The position numbers and the translations under genes were made by a program. This document shows, in pieces, positions 1 through 6,410 of a stretch of DNA of 26,944 nucleotides. Within the stretch, counting starts at the first letter, position 1. Every line of letters starts with the position of its first letter. A model generated the notes under the pieces. It was not told where the DNA came from and did no database searches. It saw only the letters and a program-made list of their open reading frames with translations. The DNA lies in NCBI GenBank assembly GCA_947003375.1, contig CAMQOJ010000003.1, positions 1 to 26,944 of the forward strand, in the 5' to 3' direction. Source of the DNA: an uncultured Lachnospiraceae bacterium. GTDB lineage: Bacteria; Bacillota; Clostridia; Lachnospirales; Lachnospiraceae.

Positions 1-489
1 CCCGTACACCTCCATGTCCAGCGCCACCGCCGCATTGGCCACCTTCACGCCGATTGCGCCCAGGCCGATGACCCCCAGCTTCTTCCCCCTGATTTCCGTG
101 CCCGCGAAATTCTTCTTGGCCTTCTCCGCGGACTTCGCGATATCCGCATCCTCCTTCGCCGCTTTCACCCACTCAATGCCGCCCACCACGTCCCGGGCCG
201 CCAGCAGCATCCCGGCGATGACCAGCTCCTTCACGCCGTTGGCATTGGCGCCCGGCGTATTGAACACCACCACGCCGTGCTCCGCGCATTTCTCCAGCGG
301 AATGTTATTGACCCCGGCGCCGGCCCTGGCCACGGCCAGAAGGCCCTTGGGCAGTTCCATCTCATGCATGGACGCGCTGCGCACCAAAATGCCCTCCGCC
401 GCCTCCACGTCCGCGGTGATTTCATATTCACTGCTGAAATTCTGTAAACCCACCTGTGCGATGGGATTCATGCAATTGATTTTGTACAT
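1..489 (-). CDS. serA: D-3-phosphoglycerate dehydrogenase, N-terminal part (cut by window edge)
   Basis: This enzyme oxidises 3-phosphoglycerate to 3-phosphohydroxypyruvate with NAD+, the first step of serine synthesis in the cytosol. Only the first 163 codons lie in the window and the frame is open at base 1. The start MYKINCMNPIAQVGL is followed by a substrate-domain segment containing LVRSASMHEMELP and RAGAGVNNIPLEKC, typical of the family. The GLGAIG dinucleotide-binding motif comes just before the edge. The ATG at 487-489 has the ribosome site TAGGAGAAGCT directly upstream. It lies 31 bases after a small unknown gene and follows serC, whose product uses the phosphohydroxypyruvate made here. 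The family is clear; whether a C-terminal ACT domain is present cannot be seen. Confidence 0.93.
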   Translation of the reverse strand, partial: MYKINCMNPIAQVGLQNFSSEYEITADVEAAEGILVRSASMHEMELPKGLLAVARAGAGVNNIPLEKCAEHGVVVFNTPGANANGVKELVIAGMLLAARDVVGGIEWVKAAKEDADIAKSAEKAKKNFAGTEIRGKKLGVIGLGAIGVKVANAAVALDMEVYG

Positions 490-520
490 AGCTTCTCCTA
501 TCCGAACGCATTCCGGCCAT

Positions 521-835
521 TCAGCATTCACGGACCATTTTCACCTTTAAGGGACGTTTGGTCAGAAATTCTGCGTTTTCGTCCATTGTCGTTCCCGGAT
601 GCCGGTATATGTCGTTCTGCGTGTCAACCGCTTCATCAATTTGATACAAATATCCTTTTTCTTTTCCGTTATGTTCGATTGCGCCATCGTCGTCATAGCA
701 TAGCACACTCGGCTGATGTGAAAATGCCTCTGCAAGTTCTTTCCACTGTGTTATGGTACTGCCTGTTCTCAACTCCGTAAAAAGCATATTGGATCCATGA
801 TACCAGACGCCATCCGACTTTACTTCAAGTTTCAT
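521..835 (-). CDS. Small hypothetical protein between serC and serA
   Basis: A 104-residue soluble protein that I do not recognise. It starts MKLEVKSDGVWYHG and ends KRPLKVKMVREC. It is acidic in the middle, has several aromatic residues (WYHG, YLYQ) and shows no signal peptide or membrane segment. The ATG at 833-835 is chosen because it lies 16 bases after the serC stop and has a purine-rich GGATAGAAGAAAA stretch upstream. The frame could extend upstream, but only by overlapping serC. The gene is more A+T-rich by eye than its neighbours. Position and orientation indicate co-transcription with serC and serA. The context suggests a link to serine metabolism or simple operon membership, but the sequence reveals no activity. 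Confidence 0.7.
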   Translation of the reverse strand: MKLEVKSDGVWYHGSNMLFTELRTGSTITQWKELAEAFSHQPSVLCYDDDGAIEHNGKEKGYLYQIDEAVDTQNDIYRHPGTTMDENAEFLTKRPLKVKMVREC

Positions 836-851
836 GTATTTTCTTCTATCC

Positions 852-1934
852 TTATGCGTTCTCCGCCTCGAATTTCCCCATGAATTCCACCAGCTTCTCC
901 ACTCCCTCCATGGGCATGGCATTGTAGATGCTGGCCCGCATGCCGCCCACGGAGCGATGCCCTTTCAGGTTCTCGAAGCCCGCCTCCCTGGCCTCCTTCA
1001 CGAATTTCGCGTCCAGATCTCCATCCCCGGTGACGAAAGGCACGTTCATCAGAGAGCGGTCCTCCTTCCGTACCGTCCCCCGGAACATTTTGCTCTGGTC
1101 CAGGAAATCATAGAGAATCTTCGCCTTTTTCTCATTGTATTCCTTCATGGCCTCCAGGCCGCCCTGTCTTTTCAGCCACTTGAACACCTTGCCGCAGATA
1201 TAGATGCCATAGGCGGGCGGCGTATTGTACAGGGAATCATTGTCCGCATGGATTTTGTACCGCAGCATGGTAGGCGTGCCGGGCAGCACATCCTCGGTAA
1301 TCAGATCCTCCCGGATGATGACGATGACCACCCCGGCAGGCCCGATGTTCTTCTGTACACCGCCATAAATCACACCATATTTCGTCACATCCACCGGCTC
1401 CGACAGGAAGCAGCTGGACACATCCGCCACCAGCGGCTTTCCCTTGGTATCAGGCAGGGTTTTGAACTTCGTCCCATAGATGGTATTGTTCTCGCAGATA
1501 TAGACATAATCCGCGTCCTCGCTGATCGGCAGATCGGAGCAGTCCGGAATATAGGAAAAAGTCCCGTCCTCGGAGGAGGCGATCTTGTTGGCTCTGCCGT
1601 AAATCTGCGCCTCCTGGTAAGCTTTCTTCGCCCACTGTCCGGTGACGATGTAATCGGCCACCCTGTTCTTCATCAGATTCATGGGAATCATGGCAAACTG
1701 CTGGCTGGCGCCTCCCTGCAGAAACAGTACCCTGTAATTATCGGGAATCTTCATCAGGTCACGCAGATCAGCCTCCGCCTCCTTGATAATGGTATCATAG
1801 GCCTTGGAGCGGTGGCTCATCTCCATGACGGACATACCTGTCCCCCCATAATCCAGCATCTCGTCCGCTGCCTCCCGCAGCACCTCCTCAGGCAGGACCG
1901 CAGGCCCCGCGGAGAAATTGTAGACTCTCTTCAT
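852..1934 (-). CDS. serC: Phosphoserine aminotransferase
   Basis: This PLP enzyme converts 3-phosphohydroxypyruvate and glutamate to O-phosphoserine and 2-oxoglutarate, the second step of serine synthesis. At 360 residues it has the normal family length. It opens with YNFSAGPAVLPEEVL, the classic SerC N terminus. It carries MEMSHRSKAY near residue 37, GGASQQFAMIPMNL near 74, and GGVQKNIGPAG near 191, where K195 should be the Schiff-base lysine. HRSVGGMRASIYNAM near the C terminus is also diagnostic. The ATG at 1932-1934 is preceded by a strong GTGAGGAGGAGCC ribosome site. It heads the serC-orf-serA operon. A possible -10 box supplied by a repeat end lies about 36 bases upstream. Confidence 0.97.
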   Translation of the reverse strand: MKRVYNFSAGPAVLPEEVLREAADEMLDYGGTGMSVMEMSHRSKAYDTIIKEAEADLRDLMKIPDNYRVLFLQGGASQQFAMIPMNLMKNRVADYIVTGQWAKKAYQEAQIYGRANKIASSEDGTFSYIPDCSDLPISEDADYVYICENNTIYGTKFKTLPDTKGKPLVADVSSCFLSEPVDVTKYGVIYGGVQKNIGPAGVVIVIIREDLITEDVLPGTPTMLRYKIHADNDSLYNTPPAYGIYICGKVFKWLKRQGGLEAMKEYNEKKAKILYDFLDQSKMFRGTVRKEDRSLMNVPFVTGDGDLDAKFVKEAREAGFENLKGHRSVGGMRASIYNAMPMEGVEKLVEFMGKFEAENA

Positions 1935-1969
1935 CTTGGCTCCTCCTCACTTCTTTCTATGGACTGGAA

Positions 1970-1975
1970 ATTATA
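1970..1975 (-). promoter_or_regulatory. Possible -10 box of serC provided by a repeat end
   Basis: The minus strand reads TGCAGTATAAT at the edge of the repeat patch, giving a perfect TATAAT whose start site would lie near 1963, about 29 bases before the serC ATG. The -35 region at the right distance (CTTCAA) is poor, so the promoter may be weak or need an activator. Confidence 0.35.
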
Positions 1976-2045
1976 CTGCACACCGGTTAAATTTGAAGGG
2001 CAACCCGACTGCACACTGCCAGCCAAGCACTTTCCCGGAGACACC

Positions 2046-2073
2046 ACTGTAAATCCTGGCGGTCTGCAGTATA
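2046..2073 (+). repeat. 28-bp direct repeat, copy 1
   Basis: This stretch matches 2524-2551 at 26 of 28 positions. It starts ACTGTAAAT and ends GGCGGTCTGCAGTATA. The shared right-hand end carries the TGCAGTATA motif found at the borders of the repeat patch. Such spacing suggests two copies of the same element end. Confidence 0.7.
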
Positions 2074-2107
2074 TACCGCTTAACGATTTCACTTGCCGTG
2101 AAACCGG

Positions 2108-2170
2108 ACTGCATAACGCTGACTGGTTCATTCGCATGATTACATTAGGCAGCATTCAGCGTTATGCAGT
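2108..2170. repeat. 15-bp perfect inverted repeat (hairpin) with 33-base loop
   Basis: ACTGCATAACGCTGA at 2108-2122 is an exact reverse complement of TCAGCGTTATGCAGT at 2156-2170. The right arm overlaps the TGCAGTATAA end motif. No T-run follows on either strand, so it does not look like a terminator. It is more likely part of a mobile-element structure. Confidence 0.75.
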
Positions 2171-2314
2171 ATAACTGTTTTCTATCGTTCCTTTAATCTC
2201 CCGGCTGTTCGGCGCTTTCGCGCCTTTACGCATGGCCTGGGAAAGCTCCTCCACTTCCTCTGAAAGCTTTAGAAAGTAGTCTTTCAGCAATTCCGGGGAT
2301 TCCGGCCTGATCCG
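2162..2314 (-). pseudogene. Fragment of a MazG-like nucleotide pyrophosphohydrolase gene
   Basis: The minus strand reads about 46 codons without a start codon. They include YFLKLSEEVEELSQAMRKG and IKGTIE, which resemble the helix carrying the metal-binding EExxE-type motif of small MazG-like NTP pyrophosphohydrolases. The resemblance stops after GTIE, where family members continue with further acidic metal-binding residues. Six bases later the repeat end TTATACTGCA begins and the frame hits TAA. The 5' side begins just after an in-frame TGA, with no ATG or ribosome site. I infer that both ends are lost and that the 3' truncation came from the repeat element. The family assignment is from memory of the motif and is moderate. 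Confidence 0.5.
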
Positions 2315-2344
2315 TCACATGGCTTGTCACATGAATCGTCACAT
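2314..2344. repeat. Three GTCACAT iterons at exact 12-bp spacing
   Basis: GTCACAT occurs at 2314-2320, 2326-2332 and 2338-2344, separated by the unrelated 5-base spacers GGCTT and GAATC. The array starts about 7 bases downstream of the -10 box of the minus-strand promoter at 2351-2379. This position fits a repressor operator over the transcription start. On the minus strand each unit reads ATGTGAC. Confidence 0.6.
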
Positions 2345-2350
2345 AGATAT

Positions 2351-2379
2351 AGAATAAACGCTCCCGGCGCTTTAGTCAA
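2351..2379 (-). promoter_or_regulatory. Sigma-A-type promoter in the repeat patch
   Basis: On the minus strand TTGACT (2374-2379) is followed after exactly 17 bases by TATTCT (2351-2356). Transcription would start near 2344, inside the GTCACAT array, and run through the MazG-like fragment toward serC. It may be the old promoter of the broken gene. Confidence 0.55.
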
Positions 2380-2523
2380 GTACATCGTTAAAATCTCAGG
2401 GTACAATTTACGCTCCGATTTCAGGCTGCAGGAAGCTATTCCGCCCTTTATACTGTATGACGATAAAATCTGCGCCATTTTCCGACCACGGACCGCCGAC
2501 AAGATACCTTTGCTCATTTTCCT

Positions 2524-2551
2524 ACTGTAAATTCCGGCGGTCTGCAGTATA
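2524..2551 (+). repeat. 28-bp direct repeat, copy 2
   Basis: This is the second copy of the repeat at 2046-2073, with two mismatches. It ends the patch on the transpeptidase side, about 12 bases past that gene's stop codon. An 8-bp GGCGGTC-type arm in it can also pair with GACCGCCG near 2492-2500. Confidence 0.7.
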
Positions 2552-2562
2552 ATCCGGGAAAA

Positions 2563-4047
2563 TCAGTAGAACATGATCACCGGCATCCCCACCTCCACCA
2601 TCTCATAGAGCTGCGACATATTGGCTGTGGGCGTATTGATGCAGCCATGGGAGCCGCCTGTCTGATATATCTGTCCCCCGAAGCTCCCCCTCCAGCTGGC
2701 GTCATGGATCCCGATGTTTCCGACCACGGGCACCCAGTATTTGACGAAAGATTCATAGTCGGCCCCCCGCAGGATCTGGTTCCGCTGTTTCCCATGGATA
2801 TAATTGATTCCCTGTGGCGTGCCCATGCGCCTGCCCGTATTGCCTGTCACGATATCCGTCTCCAGCTCCAGTTCCCCTGCCGCGTAGTAGTACATCTTCT
2901 GTTCCGTCATGTCTATCTCGATATAGGTATCACCGATGTCGTCCAGCCCCCGCACATACCCCTTTTGAATATATGCGGGCACATGCATTTCCGTTCCGTC
3001 CGGCACATCAGAATCTGCCGCGCCCTGCGTACCGGTATCCTCCCCCGGGTCGGCCGCCTGATTGCCTGCCCGGTTCTGCAGCGCCTCCAGAAGGTATGCT
3101 TTCTCGGCCTCCACGTCCAGCTTCGTCCCGTAGGTGACATAGTTTACCGTTACCAGGTCTCCCCTGGTGGATTGGAACTGCTTCTCACTGCCGCAGGTAT
3201 CGTAATCCGCCGCCAGGGCCTCCACCCAGGCCTGAAGCATGGCTTCATCGATTACGACTCCGCCCTCTTCATCCAGGACCGGACAGCCGTCCCTCTCCGT
3301 TTTCAGGAAACCCGATGTGACAGCTGGTGTCAGAGGAATCTGCTCCGCCCCCATGTCATATACGATCCTGCTCCCTCTCTCCGCGTATGCCGACACCTGC
3401 TCCCAGATATCCCGCTGCCTCCTGTCGTAAGCGCTGTCCGGCAGATCCTCATAGCATCCCCCCGCCGCCAGGTCTATGGCCGTCTGCCCTTTTGCCAGAC
3501 ACTCCTCCACATAGGCGCAGGCCTTTTCCGGGTTCAGCCGATCCGCGTTCCCGTCCTGGAGCACGAAGCCCTCCTCCGACTTCCGTACCCTGACGCCCTC
3601 CGCCCGTTTCCGCTCTTCCTCCATAAACGGCAGCCCTTCCAGGCAGGTCTGCAGCTTTTCCCTGTCCACGGCATACTTTCCCGCCGCCAGCTCGCTGGAC
3701 ACGGGCTTCTGGAGATTGTCCATCCAATAGACGGACGCGTTCTGCTTCAGATACGCCCTCAGCGCGTCCCTGTAATCCGGCCTGATGTCAGCGTCCCGCA
3801 TATCGATTTCCCAACCGGCGCCGTCAGCATCCACAATCGTTATCAGAGATACCTCCGATTCCTCCTGCGCGCCCACCAGCTCCTCGTTCACCTGTTCTAT
3901 GGATTTTCCGGTACAGTACACCCCGTTGATCCATGTATTCACAGGAAAATTGTTCCGGTAATACAGAGTCAGGGCCAGCAGTCCCCCCAGCCCCAACAGT
4001 ATGCCGCTTAACAGAAATATCGTCAGAAACCGTAAAATCCTCTTCAT
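2563..4047 (-). CDS. L,D-transpeptidase (YkuD) with membrane anchor and PG-binding-like region
   Basis: A 494-residue enzyme predicted to form 3-3 cross-links in peptidoglycan or attach proteins to it, outside the cell membrane. Residues 5-30 form one hydrophobic segment (FLLSGILLGLGGLLALTLYY), an uncleaved anchor or signal sequence. Residues about 35-330 contain INGVYCTGKSIEQVN and a second region ending YGTKLDVEAEKAYLLEAL, which resemble the PG_binding_4 domain found before YkuD in clostridia. A variable linker (about 331-355) precedes the YkuD domain from about 375. Catalytic residues are visible: H448 in IGIHDASWRG, and H467 and C469 in GGSHGCINTPT. The ATG at 4045-4047 has its GGAGGAG site unusually far upstream, separated by a small hairpin. 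The gene follows ilvB after a likely terminator, so it may be transcribed separately. Confidence 0.92.
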   Translation of the reverse strand: MKRILRFLTIFLLSGILLGLGGLLALTLYYRNNFPVNTWINGVYCTGKSIEQVNEELVGAQEESEVSLITIVDADGAGWEIDMRDADIRPDYRDALRAYLKQNASVYWMDNLQKPVSSELAAGKYAVDREKLQTCLEGLPFMEEERKRAEGVRVRKSEEGFVLQDGNADRLNPEKACAYVEECLAKGQTAIDLAAGGCYEDLPDSAYDRRQRDIWEQVSAYAERGSRIVYDMGAEQIPLTPAVTSGFLKTERDGCPVLDEEGGVVIDEAMLQAWVEALAADYDTCGSEKQFQSTRGDLVTVNYVTYGTKLDVEAEKAYLLEALQNRAGNQAADPGEDTGTQGAADSDVPDGTEMHVPAYIQKGYVRGLDDIGDTYIEIDMTEQKMYYYAAGELELETDIVTGNTGRRMGTPQGINYIHGKQRNQILRGADYESFVKYWVPVVGNIGIHDASWRGSFGGQIYQTGGSHGCINTPTANMSQLYEMVEVGMPVIMFY

Positions 4048-4054
4048 AAGCGCA

Positions 4055-4081
4055 GCCGGAACCTGCCGGCCGTTCTCCTCC
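4055..4081 (-). promoter_or_regulatory. Distant ribosome binding site with a hairpin spacer
   Basis: The minus strand reads GGAGGAG (4081-4075) about 27 bases before the transpeptidase ATG. Between them GCCGG (4070-4066) can pair with CCGGC (4059-4055) around a 6-base loop. Folding would leave an effective spacing of about 11 bases. No ATG, GTG or TTG in frame lies closer to the site. Confidence 0.45.
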
Positions 4082-4111
4082 CAAAATATATTCCTCTCTC
4101 CCTGGAAAGAC

Positions 4112-4133
4112 AGCCCTGCCGGAAAGCAGGGCT
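4112..4133 (-). terminator. Hairpin after ilvB, likely intrinsic terminator
   Basis: AGCCCTGC and GCAGGGCT form a perfect 8-bp G+C-rich stem around a 6-base loop, 14 bases after the ilvB stop codon. The downstream minus-strand bases are GTCTTTCC, a weak U tract, so termination may be partial and allow some read-through to the transpeptidase gene. Confidence 0.5.
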
Positions 4134-4147
4134 GGATGGGACCGCTC

Positions 4148-5815
4148 CTACAGATCGTCCCCGTCGAATACCTCCGCTATGGGCGCTCCCGCCGGAACCA
4201 TGGGGAACACCTTGTCGTCCTCCGGAATGATGCACTCGATCAGCACCGGAGCCTTCAGTGCGATGGCTTTCTCTATGGCGGGCTCCACCTCTTCCTTCCT
4301 GGTCACCCGGATGGCCTCGCAGCCCAGCCCCTCCGCCACCTTGCAGAAGTCCACCTTGTCGCTCAGGACCGTCTGGGAATAGCGCTTGCCGTAGAACAGG
4401 GTCTGCCACTGCCGCACCATCCCCAGCACATGGTTGTTGATGACCACCTGGATAATGGGAATATGATATCGGCTGGCCGTGGCCAGTTCGTTCATGTTCA
4501 TGCGGAAGCATCCGTCCCCCGCGATATTGATGCATAGCTTATCCGGCTGCCCAAGCTGCGCACCGATGCAGGCCCCCAGGCCGTAGCCCATGGTGCCCAG
4601 GCCGCCGGAAGAAAGGAAGGTGCGGGGCTTCGTATAGCGGTAATACTGCGCCGCCCACATCTGATGCTGCCCTACGTCCGTGGTAATCAGGGCCTCCCCC
4701 TTGGTGACCCTGTCGATGGCCTCTATCACATAGGGGCAGGATAACTGGGAATCGTCATATTTTAAGGGATATTTCGTTTTCAAATCAGCGATGGTCTTCA
4801 TCCAGTCGCTGTGCTCCTGCTTCTCCAGACGCCTGTTCAGCTCCTGGAGCACCAGCTTCAAATCGCCCACCAGGCTGGCGTCCGCGCGGATGTTCTTGTT
4901 GATCTCCGCCGCATCGATGTCCATATGTATGATTCTGGCATTCTCCGCGAATTTCTTCGGATTGCCGATGACGCGGTCGGAGAACCTGGCCCCCAGGGCA
5001 ATCAGCAGGTCGCACTGGCTGACGCCCAGGTTGGACGTCTTGGTGCCGTGCATGCCGATCATGCCGGTGTATCTCTCGCTCCTGCCGTCGAAAGCGCCTT
5101 TTCCCATCAGGGTATCGCATACGGGGGCGTCAATCAGCTCCGCAAAAGCCGCCACCTCCTCGCAGGCATCCGAAGCCACGGCGCCGCCGCCCAGATAGAT
5201 ATAAGGCTTTTTCGCGGCCCGGATGTATTCCGCCACCTGGTCGATCTCCTCCTCGGTGCAGCGGTATGTTCTGGGCTCCACTTCCACAGGCTTCGGGACA
5301 TACTCACAGACAGCCGCGGTCACGTCCTTGGTGATGTCCACCAGCACGGGGCCAGGGCGGCCGCTCCTGGCGATGGTGAACGCCCGTCTGATGGTGTCCG
5401 CAAGCTCCTCCACATTCTTCACGATATAGCCATGCTTCGTGATGGGCATGGTGACACCTGCTATGTCCACCTCCTGGAAGCTGTCCTTCCCCAGCATGGG
5501 AAGGGTCACATTGGCCGTGATGGCCACCACGGGCACGGAATCCATGTAGGCCGTGGCGATGCCCGTCACCAGGTTCGTGGCTCCCGGGCCGCTGGTGGCC
5601 AGGCACACGCCCACCTTGCCCGTGGCCCTGGCGTATCCGTCCGCCGCGTGGGCCGCTCCCTGCTCGTGGGACGTCAATATATGCCTGATTTCATCGCTGT
5701 GCTTGTAAAGGGTGTCATATATGTTCAGGATGGTGCCTCCGGGGTAGCCGAAGACAGTGTCCACGCCCTGCTCTTTCAGACATTCCACAACGATTTCCGA
5801 TCCATTCAACTGCAT
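4148..5815 (-). CDS. ilvB: Acetolactate synthase large (catalytic) subunit
   Basis: This TPP enzyme condenses two pyruvates to acetolactate, or pyruvate with 2-oxobutyrate to acetohydroxybutyrate, the first common step to valine, leucine and isoleucine. At 555 residues it has normal length. The N-terminal domain has FGYPGGTILNIYDTLY and TSHEQGAAHAADGYARA, where E51 should activate TPP. SGPGATNLVTGIATAYMDS follows near residue 90. The C-terminal TPP/Mg site is GDG at 433-435 with INN ending at 461. The ATG at 5813-5815 is preferred over an upstream ATG because GGAGGATTATATC lies just before it and MQLNGSEIVVECL is the usual family start. No small regulatory subunit gene is in the window. It is the last gene of the leuB operon. 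Confidence 0.96.
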   Translation of the reverse strand: MQLNGSEIVVECLKEQGVDTVFGYPGGTILNIYDTLYKHSDEIRHILTSHEQGAAHAADGYARATGKVGVCLATSGPGATNLVTGIATAYMDSVPVVAITANVTLPMLGKDSFQEVDIAGVTMPITKHGYIVKNVEELADTIRRAFTIARSGRPGPVLVDITKDVTAAVCEYVPKPVEVEPRTYRCTEEEIDQVAEYIRAAKKPYIYLGGGAVASDACEEVAAFAELIDAPVCDTLMGKGAFDGRSERYTGMIGMHGTKTSNLGVSQCDLLIALGARFSDRVIGNPKKFAENARIIHMDIDAAEINKNIRADASLVGDLKLVLQELNRRLEKQEHSDWMKTIADLKTKYPLKYDDSQLSCPYVIEAIDRVTKGEALITTDVGQHQMWAAQYYRYTKPRTFLSSGGLGTMGYGLGACIGAQLGQPDKLCINIAGDGCFRMNMNELATASRYHIPIIQVVINNHVLGMVRQWQTLFYGKRYSQTVLSDKVDFCKVAEGLGCEAIRVTRKEEVEPAIEKAIALKAPVLIECIIPEDDKVFPMVPAGAPIAEVFDGDDL

Positions 5816-5912
5816 GATATAATCCTCCGTTCTATGCCGATCCGCATTCTCCCTCGCATTCGGGAAATCACCCGCCAACGTTTTCCCTGCCTCTCACCGA
5901 AACGCGTTCCCT

Positions 5913-6410
5913 TCATTCCCGCACAAGCCCGAACTCCCGGGCTATCCGCCGGGTCCTGTCCATGCGGAAATAATACTCCTCCATGGGATTGCGCAGCCAG
6001 TGCTGCATTACGTCGGCATCCTTCAGTATTTCGTCGAATGCGGCGTCCGTCCGCTCCTTGTCGCTGTGCTTCCCGATTGCATGGCACACGAGGGCTATCT
6101 CCTCCGCCGTAAAACAGCCCGCATCCCTGAGGATCTTCTCCGCCTCCACACTGCTGCTTTCGGCATGATTCTCCCGTATACCATCCCTGTACGCCGCAAA
6201 ATCATGGAGCATTCCCGCAATCTGCGCCAATTCCGCACATTCCCGGTCATGTCCCCGGCGCAGCGCAATCAGCGCTCCCGCCTGCCCCACGCCATACAGA
6301 TGGACATACCCTGCCCGCCGTTCGTCCGGGTCAGTGAGATTGTTCAACATGCCGTCCACATACTGCCTTACCGTGTCAACCCTTGTGTACTGCCGCTCCA
6401 ACCCTTTCAC
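5913..6410 (-). CDS. HD-domain phosphohydrolase-like protein
   Basis: A 165-residue soluble protein of the HD superfamily, whose members are metal-dependent phosphohydrolases acting on nucleotides or other phosphate esters. The metal-site pattern is visible: H37 (HLYGV), H69-D70 (GMLHDFAAY), H110 and H115 (CHAIGKHSD), and D131 (KDADVMQHW). The start is GTG at 6408-6410, whose last two bases overlap the ilvD stop as GTGA; GCGGAGAG lies upstream. The overlap implies translational coupling to ilvD. Its role in a branched-chain amino acid operon is unknown. It could be a house-cleaning phosphatase for a pathway intermediate or cofactor, but nothing in the sequence gives the substrate. Confidence 0.85.
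   Translation of the reverse strand: MKGLERQYTRVDTVRQYVDGMLNNLTDPDERRAGYVHLYGVGQAGALIALRRGHDRECAELAQIAGMLHDFAAYRDGIRENHAESSSVEAEKILRDAGCFTAEEIALVCHAIGKHSDKERTDAAFDEILKDADVMQHWLRNPMEEYYFRMDRTRRIAREFGLVRE

Larger units (their letters stand above)
1970..2552. repeat. Candidate degenerate MITE or repeat cluster with TTATACTGCA ends
   Basis: The interval is bounded by ATTATACTGCA (1970-1980) and its reverse complement TGCAGTATAAT (about 2542-2552). The inner bases of the two ends also agree partly (ACCG and AATTT shared), giving imperfect terminal inverted repeats of about 25 bases. Further copies of the end motif lie at 2064-2073 and 2165-2174, and a variant, TTATACTGTA, at 2448-2457. The patch separates the transpeptidase from the serC operon, holds no convincing intact gene and is A+T-richer than its flanks. 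I infer one or more decayed non-autonomous elements. No transposase or target-site duplication was identified. Confidence 0.45.

Noticed and set aside
834..2174. Long plus-strand open frame opposite serC
   Set aside because: It mirrors the serC coding strand, has histidine- and leucine-rich antisense composition, no ribosome site and no family resemblance.
2314..2344. CRISPR-like array from the GTCACAT repeats
   Set aside because: Units of 7 bases with 5-base spacers are far too short; the pattern fits an operator instead.
2284..2530. Two short open frames (one on each strand) in the repeat patch
   Set aside because: They overlap each other, include the promoter, iterons or repeat end, lack ribosome sites and resemble no family.
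2647..4011. Long plus-strand open frame opposite the L,D-transpeptidase
   Set aside because: The minus strand encodes a complete YkuD enzyme with catalytic residues; the plus frame is a high-G+C antisense shadow.
4811..6112. Long plus-strand open frame opposite ilvB
   Set aside because: It crosses from ilvB into the HD gene without regard to their borders, a sign of a compositional artefact.
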